This document shows positions 7,942-15,451 of a stretch of 64,000 bases of DNA, piece by piece (positions within the stretch are counted from its first letter, which is position 1; the number at the start of each line of letters is the position of its first letter). Where the stretch lies: positions 1 to 64,000 of the IMG/VR virus record IMGVR_UViG_3300033146_004128; one strand, written 5' to 3'. Source of the DNA: a virus. Below the pieces are notes generated by a model. It was not told the origin of the DNA. It saw nothing but the letters and a program-made list of their open reading frames with translations, and did no database searches. The position numbers and the translations under genes were made by a program.

Positions 7942-9552
7942 ATGATAAAGAGTTTAACACTTGAAACTCTAAAACAAACTGTAGATATAGTTGAAGTCGC
8001 AGAACTCTATGTGGAGCTTAAGAAGGCCGGAGGATTGTTTGTGGGGTTTTCTCCATTTCAGTCTGAAAAGACACCAAGCTTTAAGGTTACGCCATCGAAA
8101 GATATGTGGCATGATTTTAGCTCAGGGCAAGGTGGAGATGCAATAAAACTTGTACAGAGCGTAGAGGGACTAACATTCCCTGAGGCCGTAGAGAAACTGT
8201 GCGACATGTACAACATTGTCGTTGAGTATGATAGTAAAAACAAGCAAGAGAGAATAAGTTCAACACCACTTGAGATATATAAAGACTGGTGCGTAGATAG
8301 ACTTATGGACAATGATGTAGCTATGAAATATCTCATAGATAGAGGAGTTACACCAGAGTCAATAAAAGATTTTGAGATAGGATATTCTCCAGGATCAAGA
8401 GATGTTATAAATTTTGTAAGAAGTAGTGTTATAAATGAAAGCGATGCAGTAAGTCTAGGGATAATAGATATTGGAGACAATGGGCTGTACGCAAGATTTA
8501 TTGATCGGATAATGTTCCCAATCAGGGATCATACCGGTAAACTATGTGGGTATAGCGGAAGAACGATAGGCAATCACCCTGCCAAGTACGTTAATACAAA
8601 GGACACTCCATTATTCCATAAGTCATCTCTTATGTATGGATTCGACAAAGCAAAAGAAACTATAAGTAAAAAGAATTTCTTTGTTCTTAGTGAGGGCCAG
8701 ATGGATGTAGTGATGCAACATCAGGTTGGAATAAAATATTCATTCGCATCAATGGGAACCGCACTAACTGCAAATCACGTAAAGATATTATCCCGGTATG
8801 CAAAGAAGGGAATTATAGCTTATGACGGAGACAGCGCAGGAATAAAGGCTGCGTTCAAGGCAGCTGAGCTATTCATAAGGTCTATGATAGATGTCAAGGT
8901 CGTTATTTTTGATGATGGGGAGGATCCGGCAGACCTTATAGCGGAAAGTAGGACAGAAGAGATACTTGAGCGAATGAAGAATGGTGTGCCTGCTATACGA
9001 TTTTGTATAGATAGGCTCTTAATAGGGTACGATCTAAAAAACCCATTCGATAAGACAAATGCGTATAACGATATAGAAAAATTCTCAAGCTCAATGACTC
9101 CAATAGTCAAGAAGGCAATAATCGAAGAAGCGTCTAAGTTCATAGGAATAATGACCTCTGAGAAGAAGCACGACATTGTAAGAGAGAATAGAAATATCGG
9201 CATGATAGAGATGAGAGAGCGAGAGCTTATAAAGGCGGCGATACTCTCAGGAAAGAAAGAGGACATAGATGTAATACTTGAGGTAAAGAAGTGCTTCTCC
9301 CTTAAGGACGAGTTGGAAATGTTAAAGAATATGGAGTTTGATAACTCAGCTCTTACTGAGATATTTCTAGACGAAGATACTGTTCCGTCAGGAAACATAG
9401 ATGCAGATATTGTCCTGTTTAAAATATGGTGCATGAAGAGATTCGTGTCTAGAATGCAATCAAGTTTGTCTATGCCCATAGAGGCTAAGATAACAAAAAT
9501 TAGAGAGGCTCAGGCAAAGATACTTGAGCTGGAAGAAAAGGCAAGGAGGTAG
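7942..9552 (+). CDS. dnaG: DNA primase, DnaG type with degenerate zinc-binding domain
   Basis: Synthesises RNA primers for the replication fork. 536 residues from ATG 7942, five bases after AGGAGG. Residues ~25-90 align with the N-terminal CHC2 zinc domain (EKTPSFKVTP is intact), but all four ligands are replaced: Ser37, Gln40, Asp58, Ser61. The core is followed by a complete TOPRIM domain: Glu251 (LSEGQMD), Asp295 and Asp297 (DGDSAG), and the later DGEDPADLI metal loop. The C-terminal ~150 residues are helical, as in helicase-binding domains. DnaB, its expected partner, is encoded 6 kb upstream. Confidence 0.93.
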   Translation: MIKSLTLETLKQTVDIVEVAELYVELKKAGGLFVGFSPFQSEKTPSFKVTPSKDMWHDFSSGQGGDAIKLVQSVEGLTFPEAVEKLCDMYNIVVEYDSKNKQERISSTPLEIYKDWCVDRLMDNDVAMKYLIDRGVTPESIKDFEIGYSPGSRDVINFVRSSVINESDAVSLGIIDIGDNGLYARFIDRIMFPIRDHTGKLCGYSGRTIGNHPAKYVNTKDTPLFHKSSLMYGFDKAKETISKKNFFVLSEGQMDVVMQHQVGIKYSFASMGTALTANHVKILSRYAKKGIIAYDGDSAGIKAAFKAAELFIRSMIDVKVVIFDDGEDPADLIAESRTEEILERMKNGVPAIRFCIDRLLIGYDLKNPFDKTNAYNDIEKFSSSMTPIVKKAIIEEASKFIGIMTSEKKHDIVRENRNIGMIEMRERELIKAAILSGKKEDIDVILEVKKCFSLKDELEMLKNMEFDNSALTEIFLDEDTVPSGNIDADIVLFKIWCMKRFVSRMQSSLSMPIEAKITKIREAQAKILELEEKARR

Positions 9553-9556
9553 TCAT

Positions 9557-9799
9557 ATGGCTACAGGAAACGAGAAGATCAATGCAATAAACAGTTTAGT
9601 TGCAGGGGGTTATGACGTAAATATTAGAGGATCAGATGACAACACAATAACTGTCATATCTGTGAGCAAAAATGAGTCTGAGGTAGGATATTTTATCGAT
9701 AAGACAATACACGTAGGTAAAAGTCACCAGAAGAAAATAGTGTCTGCGTGGGATATCTTTACGGAAGAAGTACAACACGGGTGGCCAGAAAATGATTAG
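9557..9799 (+). CDS. Hypothetical small protein
   Basis: 80 residues from ATG 9557, preceded by AAGGAGG. Mixed alpha/beta with no recognisable motif. It overlaps the next gene by eight bases. Confidence 0.75.
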   Translation: MATGNEKINAINSLVAGGYDVNIRGSDDNTITVISVSKNESEVGYFIDKTIHVGKSHQKKIVSAWDIFTEEVQHGWPEND

Positions 9800-9992
9800 T
9801 CCATGGTACATGCTTATGTCAGCGTACATGGGTGGAAGTTTTGTTGTTATGTTCTTCTGGATGTCGAACGACACAGGTTCAAAAGAAGAGGTGTCATTAT
9901 ATAGAAAAATGATATTCCTATGGCCGGTAATAGCGATTGCTGTTATGGTTTATAGATTATATAATCAAATAATTGGAGAAACAGATGGGTAA
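9792..9992 (+). CDS. Small membrane protein, two predicted TM helices
   Basis: 66 residues with two hydrophobic segments (about 4-24 and 40-58) and a charged loop (DTGSKEEVSLYRK). It overlaps both neighbours and so lies between the primase and thyX genes in one translational unit. Function unknown. Confidence 0.75.
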   Translation: MISPWYMLMSAYMGGSFVVMFFWMSNDTGSKEEVSLYRKMIFLWPVIAIAVMVYRLYNQIIGETDG

Positions 9993-10953
9993 AGTAAGTT
10001 TATTGGCAGAGAGTAAGGGAATATTCGGGAGTGCCGGAGATGTGTCCATATGGGACTTTTCTCGTGCAAACACTGATAAGGAAGCCAGGGTTGATGCAGT
10101 GCAGAAAGTAGCATCAATATGTTTTAACTCAAGTGTAAAGGTTGGATCGTCAGCACTGTACGATAAGCTTATGGCAGAGTCGCTAGGATTACCATCGTCT
10201 TCGTTTGAGTTTGTCCCTGTTCTGCTTAATGTAGATGATATAGAGATGATAAATTCTGAATATATGAGGCATGTTCTTCATGTATCAGGTGATTTTGTGC
10301 AGATTCCGAATGTGGAGAAGTATGGACACACTATCATCAAGGGAAATGATGTATATAAGCTTACAAACCTTAGGGCGCTTCTGTACGATATTGCATCAAT
10401 AAACACCACGAGAACAGACGAGGATAAGATTGATGCATCATCAAGATTCTTCAACACAAAAGCAGAAGAGATTGAAATTATCAAAGATAACTTCTTTGTA
10501 TTTAACTCTAAAATCGATATCGTAACTGCCAGACAATTTATACGGCATCGTGTAAGCTGGCAAGAATTATCGAGACGCTATGTTTCTGGAAAGAAAGTTC
10601 CTTTCGAGGTTTATCTTACAGAGGATATGGCATCAGATGATATCAATATAGAGATTAGTGACGCCCTTGGATGGGAAAAGCCACTGGTAGATACCGGAGA
10701 TGATGATATAAACATTACGGCTGTGCAGTTAGTCATGTTGTGTCTTAAGATGTATGATGCAGCTATAGAGAATGGGGTAAAACCTCAAGAGGCAAGACGC
10801 ATAATCCCGCAAGGGGCAATGACGCAAATGTGGTCGGCATGGATGCCTGGAGCATTCAAGAGCATGATAGAGCTAAGAACAGAGGCAAAAGCGCAGTGGG
10901 AAATAAGAACGCTTGCCAAAGAAATGGAACGTCTTGTCGAGCGTACTCGATAG
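9985..10953 (+). CDS. thyX: FAD-dependent thymidylate synthase
   Basis: Methylates dUMP to dTMP using methylene-tetrahydrofolate, NADPH and FAD. 322 residues from ATG 9985, preceded by GGAG. The signature is recognisable as RHRVSWQELSRRY at residues 187-199, but with six residues between RHR and Ser196 instead of the usual seven. The C-terminal ARRIIPQG and ELRTEAKAQWEIRTLA segments match the substrate-binding part of the family. It is longer than many ThyX proteins (about 220-250), with extra N-terminal sequence. With the window's dUTPase and NrdAB it completes a dTTP supply route. Confidence 0.92.
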   Translation: MGKVSLLAESKGIFGSAGDVSIWDFSRANTDKEARVDAVQKVASICFNSSVKVGSSALYDKLMAESLGLPSSSFEFVPVLLNVDDIEMINSEYMRHVLHVSGDFVQIPNVEKYGHTIIKGNDVYKLTNLRALLYDIASINTTRTDEDKIDASSRFFNTKAEEIEIIKDNFFVFNSKIDIVTARQFIRHRVSWQELSRRYVSGKKVPFEVYLTEDMASDDINIEISDALGWEKPLVDTGDDDINITAVQLVMLCLKMYDAAIENGVKPQEARRIIPQGAMTQMWSAWMPGAFKSMIELRTEAKAQWEIRTLAKEMERLVERTR

Positions 10954-10969
10954 GATAGGAGACATTAAT

Positions 10970-11038
10970 ATGCTACAAGTATGCCTAATCCTGCTGGGCA
11001 GAATTGTTCTAACATATTTTGAGAATAAATACAGCTAG
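10970..11038 (+). CDS. Possible 22-residue hydrophobic peptide
   Basis: ATG 10970 follows TAGGAG and opens a 22-codon frame with a hydrophobic core. It could be a leader or a small membrane peptide, or chance. The frame ends inside a hairpin. Confidence 0.3.
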   Translation: MLQVCLILLGRIVLTYFENKYS

Positions 11039-11052
11039 AGCTTAGGCTCTGG
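11035..11052 (+). terminator. Possible hairpin after thyX
   Basis: CTAGAGC (11035-11041) pairs with GCTCTGG (11046-11052), one G-U pair, four-base loop. No T-tract follows, so it may be an RNA-processing or stability element rather than a terminator. About 75 bases without a convincing gene follow it. Confidence 0.35.
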
Positions 11053-11128
11053 CACAATAATTAAACAGTAATGGTACACGTATGGAAAACCCATATAGCA
11101 GGAGTGAAACATAAAAAAGGAGAATGAA

Positions 11129-11293
11129 ATGTATGACGTAATAGTTGAAGTTGGTACTCTTGGACAGACTCTTGAGGTTACGGTTAGCGTAGACAACGTT
11201 GACTCTGAAGAGGATGCAAAGAATGAGGCTGAAGAGTGGGCTAGGGACAATCTTCATGTAGTGGCAACTGACGCAGAAAAAATGGAAGAGTAG
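11129..11293 (+). CDS. Small acidic beta-alpha protein
   Basis: 54 residues from ATG 11129, preceded by AAAAAAGGAG. Two N-terminal strands lead into an acidic helix (DSEEDAKNEAEEWARD), then a short strand. It is the same strand-strand-helix layout seen in several other small proteins here. Function unknown. Confidence 0.7.
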   Translation: MYDVIVEVGTLGQTLEVTVSVDNVDSEEDAKNEAEEWARDNLHVVATDAEKMEE

Positions 11294-11295
11294 AT

Positions 11296-11835
11296 ATGAT
11301 TATTTCTGTTGATAAGAACAGGAAGTATAACGGAATGCTAAACGATATACGTGAGAGCATATCCCCAGGAGATACATCAAAAGAGTTTAGACAAACAATA
11401 AAGATGCTTGACCCTGACTTCCCTGTCGGAGATAATGGTGAGAAAATAAGTATGAGGGATATAACAGATGATGATTTTGAAGATCACCTATCCTTTGTAA
11501 AAACAATGTGCCTAAGAAGAGGTGTTAGGCTTGACTACTTTAATGACGGTGATGTGATGGTAGCAAGAGAAGCAGAGATAGGAATAAGAATAGGTCAAGA
11601 TATCGAAGAATCTGATGGAATGATCATTGTTGGAATCGTATGCTCAAACTGCGGTGCCGAAACAATACGTGGTCTATCAGATGCAAGATATGAAGAGGTA
11701 GCAGATATAGTGTCTGGCAAAAGAGAAGAGTCATTTGACCCGGTTACTGATTCATTTATATGTGCAGGATGTATAGTCCTTGACAAATTTAACGGAGGTG
11801 TTGATGCAGAAGATTACAGTAGAGAGTGTGTATAA
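11296..11835 (+). CDS. Hypothetical protein with zinc-binding CxxC pairs
   Basis: 179 residues. An N-terminal helical part is followed by CSNCG near residue 116 and CAGC near residue 156, a likely split zinc site. No family is recognised. The next gene starts inside its 3' end. Confidence 0.8.
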   Translation: MIISVDKNRKYNGMLNDIRESISPGDTSKEFRQTIKMLDPDFPVGDNGEKISMRDITDDDFEDHLSFVKTMCLRRGVRLDYFNDGDVMVAREAEIGIRIGQDIEESDGMIIVGIVCSNCGAETIRGLSDARYEEVADIVSGKREESFDPVTDSFICAGCIVLDKFNGGVDAEDYSRECV

Positions 11836-11983
11836 AGACCTACACAGTACAAGAAAGAAGCTATTAATCAAGAGAGGTGCCACAGAAGATCAGGCCAACA
11901 GAAAGTCAACTATATATGCCGTGCGGACAGCATGGGAAATGTTTAGTGCAATAACAAAAAAAGGATGTAGAGATGGAAGATAA
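11804..11983 (+). CDS. Hypothetical small basic protein
   Basis: 59 residues from ATG 11804 (GGAGGTGTTG upstream). It is helical and basic (RKKLLIKRGATEDQANRK). It overlaps the previous gene by 32 bases and the next by 11. A nucleic-acid-binding role is possible from charge alone. Confidence 0.7.
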   Translation: MQKITVESVYKDLHSTRKKLLIKRGATEDQANRKSTIYAVRTAWEMFSAITKKGCRDGR

Positions 11984-12332
11984 TATCAAAAACAAAGAGA
12001 AGCTGTACGGGAGATATGAGGATCAGAATGAGGCAGTAGCAGAGATTGTAAAAGTTCTCGATAAGTTAAGAGGAGTGATGGCTACAGGGCACACCGGCTT
12101 ATCTCCTGAAGAGACAGTTGACTATACGATTATTGCACTTAAGCTAACAAGATCTGTTACAGCCCAGGGTGAATCAGCCAAAGATTCATGGCTAGACCTA
12201 GCTAACTACTCAAGACTTGTATGTAGAAGAAGAACCGGTGTAGATATTGCAAGCGACTTTAAGGCTATTTCAGATTCAGTACTTGGAACAACAGACATGA
12301 GCAATATTGTGCTTGAAGAAGGCAGACGATGA
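11973..12332 (+). CDS. DUF6378-like phage protein
   Basis: 119 residues, helical. The segment GLSPEETVDYTIIALKLTRSV followed by KDSWLDLANYSRL matches the pattern of a small phage family (as I recall, DUF6378), in which a helix ending ALMMxxLKxAR is followed by DxWxDxAxYaxL. That family is related in fold to nucleotide pyrophosphohydrolases, but activity is unproven. Assignment is from memory of the pattern. Confidence 0.65.
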   Translation: MEDNIKNKEKLYGRYEDQNEAVAEIVKVLDKLRGVMATGHTGLSPEETVDYTIIALKLTRSVTAQGESAKDSWLDLANYSRLVCRRRTGVDIASDFKAISDSVLGTTDMSNIVLEEGRR

Positions 12333-12535
12333 GCCGGTATGAATGTACAGCATGCGGAAATAAGGAGGTTTTTACCTCGCTTGGAAGAGTGGATGCAGTT
12401 GCTAAAATAGATGGGGATGGAAGGTTTGTTGAGTGGATAGAGATGGATGTGAATCCTGTCATGGGTGAGTTTGAAGAGCCCTATGCCTGTGAGGTGTGCG
12501 GATGTGAAGATATAAAGGATTCAGAATATGATTGA
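12329..12535 (+). CDS. Small zinc-ribbon protein
   Basis: 68 residues with CTACG near the N terminus and CEVCGCE near the C terminus, a typical two-knuckle zinc ribbon. Strongly acidic. It starts in the overlap ATGA of the preceding gene. Partner and function unknown. Confidence 0.75.
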   Translation: MSRYECTACGNKEVFTSLGRVDAVAKIDGDGRFVEWIEMDVNPVMGEFEEPYACEVCGCEDIKDSEYD

Positions 12536-12803
12536 TGATTACTATATTATGAAGGTAAACGAACTTGTGGATGGGCTTAACTTTGTCACAATCGTTCCAT
12601 ACAGCATATGCAATATATGTACGGAGCCAACCATCCAGTGCGGGGCAAAAGAATATCTACTAAATTTCTATGGAGAAGGGAATGGTTCGGAGACACAAGA
12701 TAGGGGAGAATACACTGTTGAGTTCACGAACGGAAGCATAGGTTATATCACCTATGAACAAGTAACAAAGGAGGAATTTGATGTCGTATCAAGATTTGTT
12801 TAA
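12528..12803 (+). CDS. Hypothetical small protein
   Basis: 91 residues with a CNIC pair near residue 28 and a beta-rich C-terminal half. It overlaps the next gene by 23 bases. No family is recognised. Confidence 0.75.
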   Translation: MIDDYYIMKVNELVDGLNFVTIVPYSICNICTEPTIQCGAKEYLLNFYGEGNGSETQDRGEYTVEFTNGSIGYITYEQVTKEEFDVVSRFV

Positions 12804-13866
12804 AAAGGTAGGAAAGAGATCGTCTGACTATCGTCATGCGCCAGGGGCATATGACTATGATGGTCTTGCCCATTGGTGGGCATACAACTATGGGTACAAG
12901 ACCACTGGGAAAGGTAGAATGTCAGCTGACGGAAATACTATACTTAGCTATAATACTGTGATCGCAGTAATGATGGATCCTCCAAAAGGTAAGACTGAAC
13001 CGCTTGTACTTATTTCAAAATATAACTACAGCTCAACAACAGCAACTCATATTGGGTCAGTGCTTAACGCTGTAAGGCATATGAATGTTATATATGTTGA
13101 TGAGGTTGAACCTACAGTGCATAGAGATCACATACGTAATCTTGAGGGTTTCAGGAGTGGTATGGAGGCAATGGCAGAAGCATATCGCAAAGCAAGAGTT
13201 GATCATACGAGAGCAGCATACGCAGAGTCTTTCATAAAAAAGAAAGATAATGCAGAAGTGTATGCGAAGTACTTCAAGCTAAGAAGAGAATCTGTGTATA
13301 AATCAATCATGAGAATGCCTGATCCGTATGACAAAGATTTTGAGAAAATACTTGGTGCCGAGATCGATAAAAGGATCAAGAAGGAGAAGGCTGATAGAGC
13401 AAGAGAAAAAAGAGAACTTTTCGAGAAGGAAAAAGAAGAGAAAAAACTTGCAGATATCAAGCTTGAAAGATGGAAGAATGGTGAGGATGTATACGTAAAC
13501 AAGAGATTTATGGACAAGACATACATAAGGCTCAAAGATGGATTTATTGAGACTACAGAGAATGCATCGATCCCTGCTAGAGAAGCGTGTGTTGCATTCA
13601 AAAGATACTCAAATGGTAAGCTTAAGAAGGGTGCCCACATTGGAGTGTACACATTTGGCGGAGTAGATAGCTCAGGAGATGCTCATATTGGTTGTCACTC
13701 TATCCCATATGATGACATTAAGTCACTAATGGAAACAGTGAAGCCGGGCGACCTGGAGATGGGGAAGGGTGACAAGATAGAATCATTTGATGATATCGAG
13801 GCAGACATAAGAGCATCTTCCGTAGTTCCTGAAAGAATGCTTGGTAATCAAGATGTATCCGGCTAA
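12781..13866 (+). CDS. Conserved-looking phage protein with central coiled coil
   Basis: 361 residues from ATG 12781, seven bases after AGGAGG. The first ~110 residues form a mixed domain rich in Tyr, Trp and His. Residues ~125-235 are a Lys/Glu/Arg-rich helical segment likely to be a coiled coil. The C-terminal part ends in a small beta domain containing HIGCHSIPYDDI, a pattern I have seen in other phage proteins of unknown role. It precedes the DpdA-like gene and overlaps it by 14 bases. Confidence 0.8.
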   Translation: MSYQDLFKKVGKRSSDYRHAPGAYDYDGLAHWWAYNYGYKTTGKGRMSADGNTILSYNTVIAVMMDPPKGKTEPLVLISKYNYSSTTATHIGSVLNAVRHMNVIYVDEVEPTVHRDHIRNLEGFRSGMEAMAEAYRKARVDHTRAAYAESFIKKKDNAEVYAKYFKLRRESVYKSIMRMPDPYDKDFEKILGAEIDKRIKKEKADRAREKRELFEKEKEEKKLADIKLERWKNGEDVYVNKRFMDKTYIRLKDGFIETTENASIPAREACVAFKRYSNGKLKKGAHIGVYTFGGVDSSGDAHIGCHSIPYDDIKSLMETVKPGDLEMGKGDKIESFDDIEADIRASSVVPERMLGNQDVSG

Positions 13867-14584
13867 CTGCCTAAGTAGGGATGTACTTGAGAGAATAAGG
13901 CATGGTAAGAACTTTACCGTATATCATGGAACTCCCATAACTCCAAACAGGGTTTTTGAGGAGCATATGAGGTTTAGGAATGTCCTTGTTAGCTTTGCAA
14001 GACCAGATCAATTTGAGTTAGCAAAGATACATGCAAAAGAGATAATGATAGACAATGGTGCCTTCTCTATATGGACTCAGAATAAAAGGCGGGGTAAAAA
14101 AAAGACAATCTCGTGGGACCCCTACTATGCGTGGATAGATGAGATATATGCAGACATAACAGAGTTTATATTGCCGGATGTTATAGATGGAAGTGAGGAG
14201 GATAATGATGCCTTACTTACAGAATGCAATCTTATGAATGGCATACCAGTATGGCATGTTAATGAAAGTTTTGCAAGGCTTGAGAGGTTGGCATCAGACT
14301 ATCCGTATATTGCATTTGGTAGTGCAGGAGAGTTCTCGACACTAGGTACAACAGCATGGAACAGAAGAGTGTCTACAGCAATGAGAATATTGAGTGATGA
14401 TGATGGGGTGCCACTAACAAAAGTGCACATGCTCAGGTGTTTAAATCACAAGATATTTAGCAAGTATGCATTTTATAGCGGAGACAGTACGAACCTTGCC
14501 AGGAACCATTCACGGGACACACCTGAGAAGATACTGGAAAGACTATCAGGTAAAGATGGACTAAAAAGGAGAAAATTATGCTAG
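13853..14584 (+). CDS. DpdA-like transglycosylase (TGT fold)
   Basis: 243 residues. Conserved blocks match, in order, the queuine tRNA-guanine transglycosylase barrel: IDNGAFS (Asp67; compare VDSGGFQ), LPDVIDG (Asp109), FGSAGE (156-160; compare the GGLxxGE loop) and GDSTNLARN (Asp211; compare the nucleophile region). Short proteins of this kind occur in many phages and are related to DpdA, which exchanges guanine in DNA for a 7-deazaguanine. The likely role is base modification protecting phage DNA; the tRNA alternative is not excluded. No preQ0 synthesis genes are seen here, so substrate would come from the host. ATG 13853 has only a weak ribosome site. Confidence 0.72.
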   Translation: MYPANCLSRDVLERIRHGKNFTVYHGTPITPNRVFEEHMRFRNVLVSFARPDQFELAKIHAKEIMIDNGAFSIWTQNKRRGKKKTISWDPYYAWIDEIYADITEFILPDVIDGSEEDNDALLTECNLMNGIPVWHVNESFARLERLASDYPYIAFGSAGEFSTLGTTAWNRRVSTAMRILSDDDGVPLTKVHMLRCLNHKIFSKYAFYSGDSTNLARNHSRDTPEKILERLSGKDGLKRRKLC

Positions 14585-14964
14585 AGAATGAAATAGCAAA
14601 CATAAAAAAAGCGATTCAATATGTGATGGATGACAACATGGGTGGTCTTGCATATGACCAAGACTGTTGGGATCATGGCATCCATGAGCATATGGATGCG
14701 TCTACAATGCCTTTTGAATTATCTTTTGATGAAGAGATGGCAGAGAGAACGGAAGCAGAGATACAGGAGCTTAGACCATTCATGCTTACTTGGTTAGAAG
14801 AGACATTGAGTGCAGCAGTTAATTCAAGAGTATATGAATGTTTGTGGCATACATATGGTATAACAGGAGAAACAATCGTAGACTACAATACATGGCATGA
14901 TTGCGAAGAGCAAGAGGAGAAGAATTGGTTTAGGCTAATGTCTACAAAAAGACTAAGAAAATAG
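14578..14964 (+). CDS. Hypothetical acidic protein
   Basis: 128 residues, rich in Glu, Asp and Trp, predicted mainly helical. It begins inside the 3' end of the DpdA-like gene after AAAGGAG. No recognisable motif. Confidence 0.78.
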   Translation: MLENEIANIKKAIQYVMDDNMGGLAYDQDCWDHGIHEHMDASTMPFELSFDEEMAERTEAEIQELRPFMLTWLEETLSAAVNSRVYECLWHTYGITGETIVDYNTWHDCEEQEEKNWFRLMSTKRLRK

Positions 14965-14977
14965 CGAGGGTAAAAAT

Positions 14978-15232
14978 ATGAAATTAGAAGAGATAAAAGA
15001 AGCCGTAAACAGCGGCAAAAAAGTTTGCTGGAAACAGCCAAATTATGTTGTGGAGAAGACCACTGGAGAGTCGTTGGACCCAGAAACTCTACAGCACATA
15101 CCATATGAAGACTACGATATCGTATGCAGAAGCAATGATCACAGGATTGGTTTGACATGGACTGACGGGTTGACCCTTAACGGAAAAGAAGAAGACTTCT
15201 ATATTCTTGAGGAGTGCGAAGATGCAGTATGA
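14978..15232 (+). CDS. Hypothetical small protein
   Basis: 84 residues with an N-terminal helix (KLEEIKEAVNSGKKV) followed by strands, a layout common in small phage early proteins. It overlaps the next gene by 11 bases. Function unknown. Confidence 0.75.
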   Translation: MKLEEIKEAVNSGKKVCWKQPNYVVEKTTGESLDPETLQHIPYEDYDIVCRSNDHRIGLTWTDGLTLNGKEEDFYILEECEDAV

Positions 15233-15449
15233 TGATCTTGAAGTGTTCTACAAATTCTGTGTAAACAGAATTAACTACGATATATTCGAGGATATCATGA
15301 TGGACATATATCCGGGTAGCGAAAGATATATTGAAGATAAATGGCCTACATTCAGGAACTCCCCTGTGATGTTTATTGTGTCAAGAGGAGAAAAAAGGTT
15401 GTTCGATACCATCATGAAGATGATAGAAGACGCCGACTATAAAGGATAG
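15222..15449 (+). CDS. Hypothetical small protein
   Basis: 75 residues from ATG 15222, preceded by GGAG. Rich in Tyr, Phe and Ile and probably helical. It ends two bases before the methyltransferase gene, so it may be translationally coupled to it. Confidence 0.72.
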   Translation: MQYDDLEVFYKFCVNRINYDIFEDIMMDIYPGSERYIEDKWPTFRNSPVMFIVSRGEKRLFDTIMKMIEDADYKG

Positions 15450-15451
15450 AT

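Noticed and set aside
8820-9479. 219-codon minus-strand frame inside the primase gene.
   Set aside because: Ser/Ile-rich shadow of a well-supported gene, no ribosome site considered credible.
11073-11129. 18-codon frame before the gene at 11129.
   Set aside because: No ribosome site and too short to judge.
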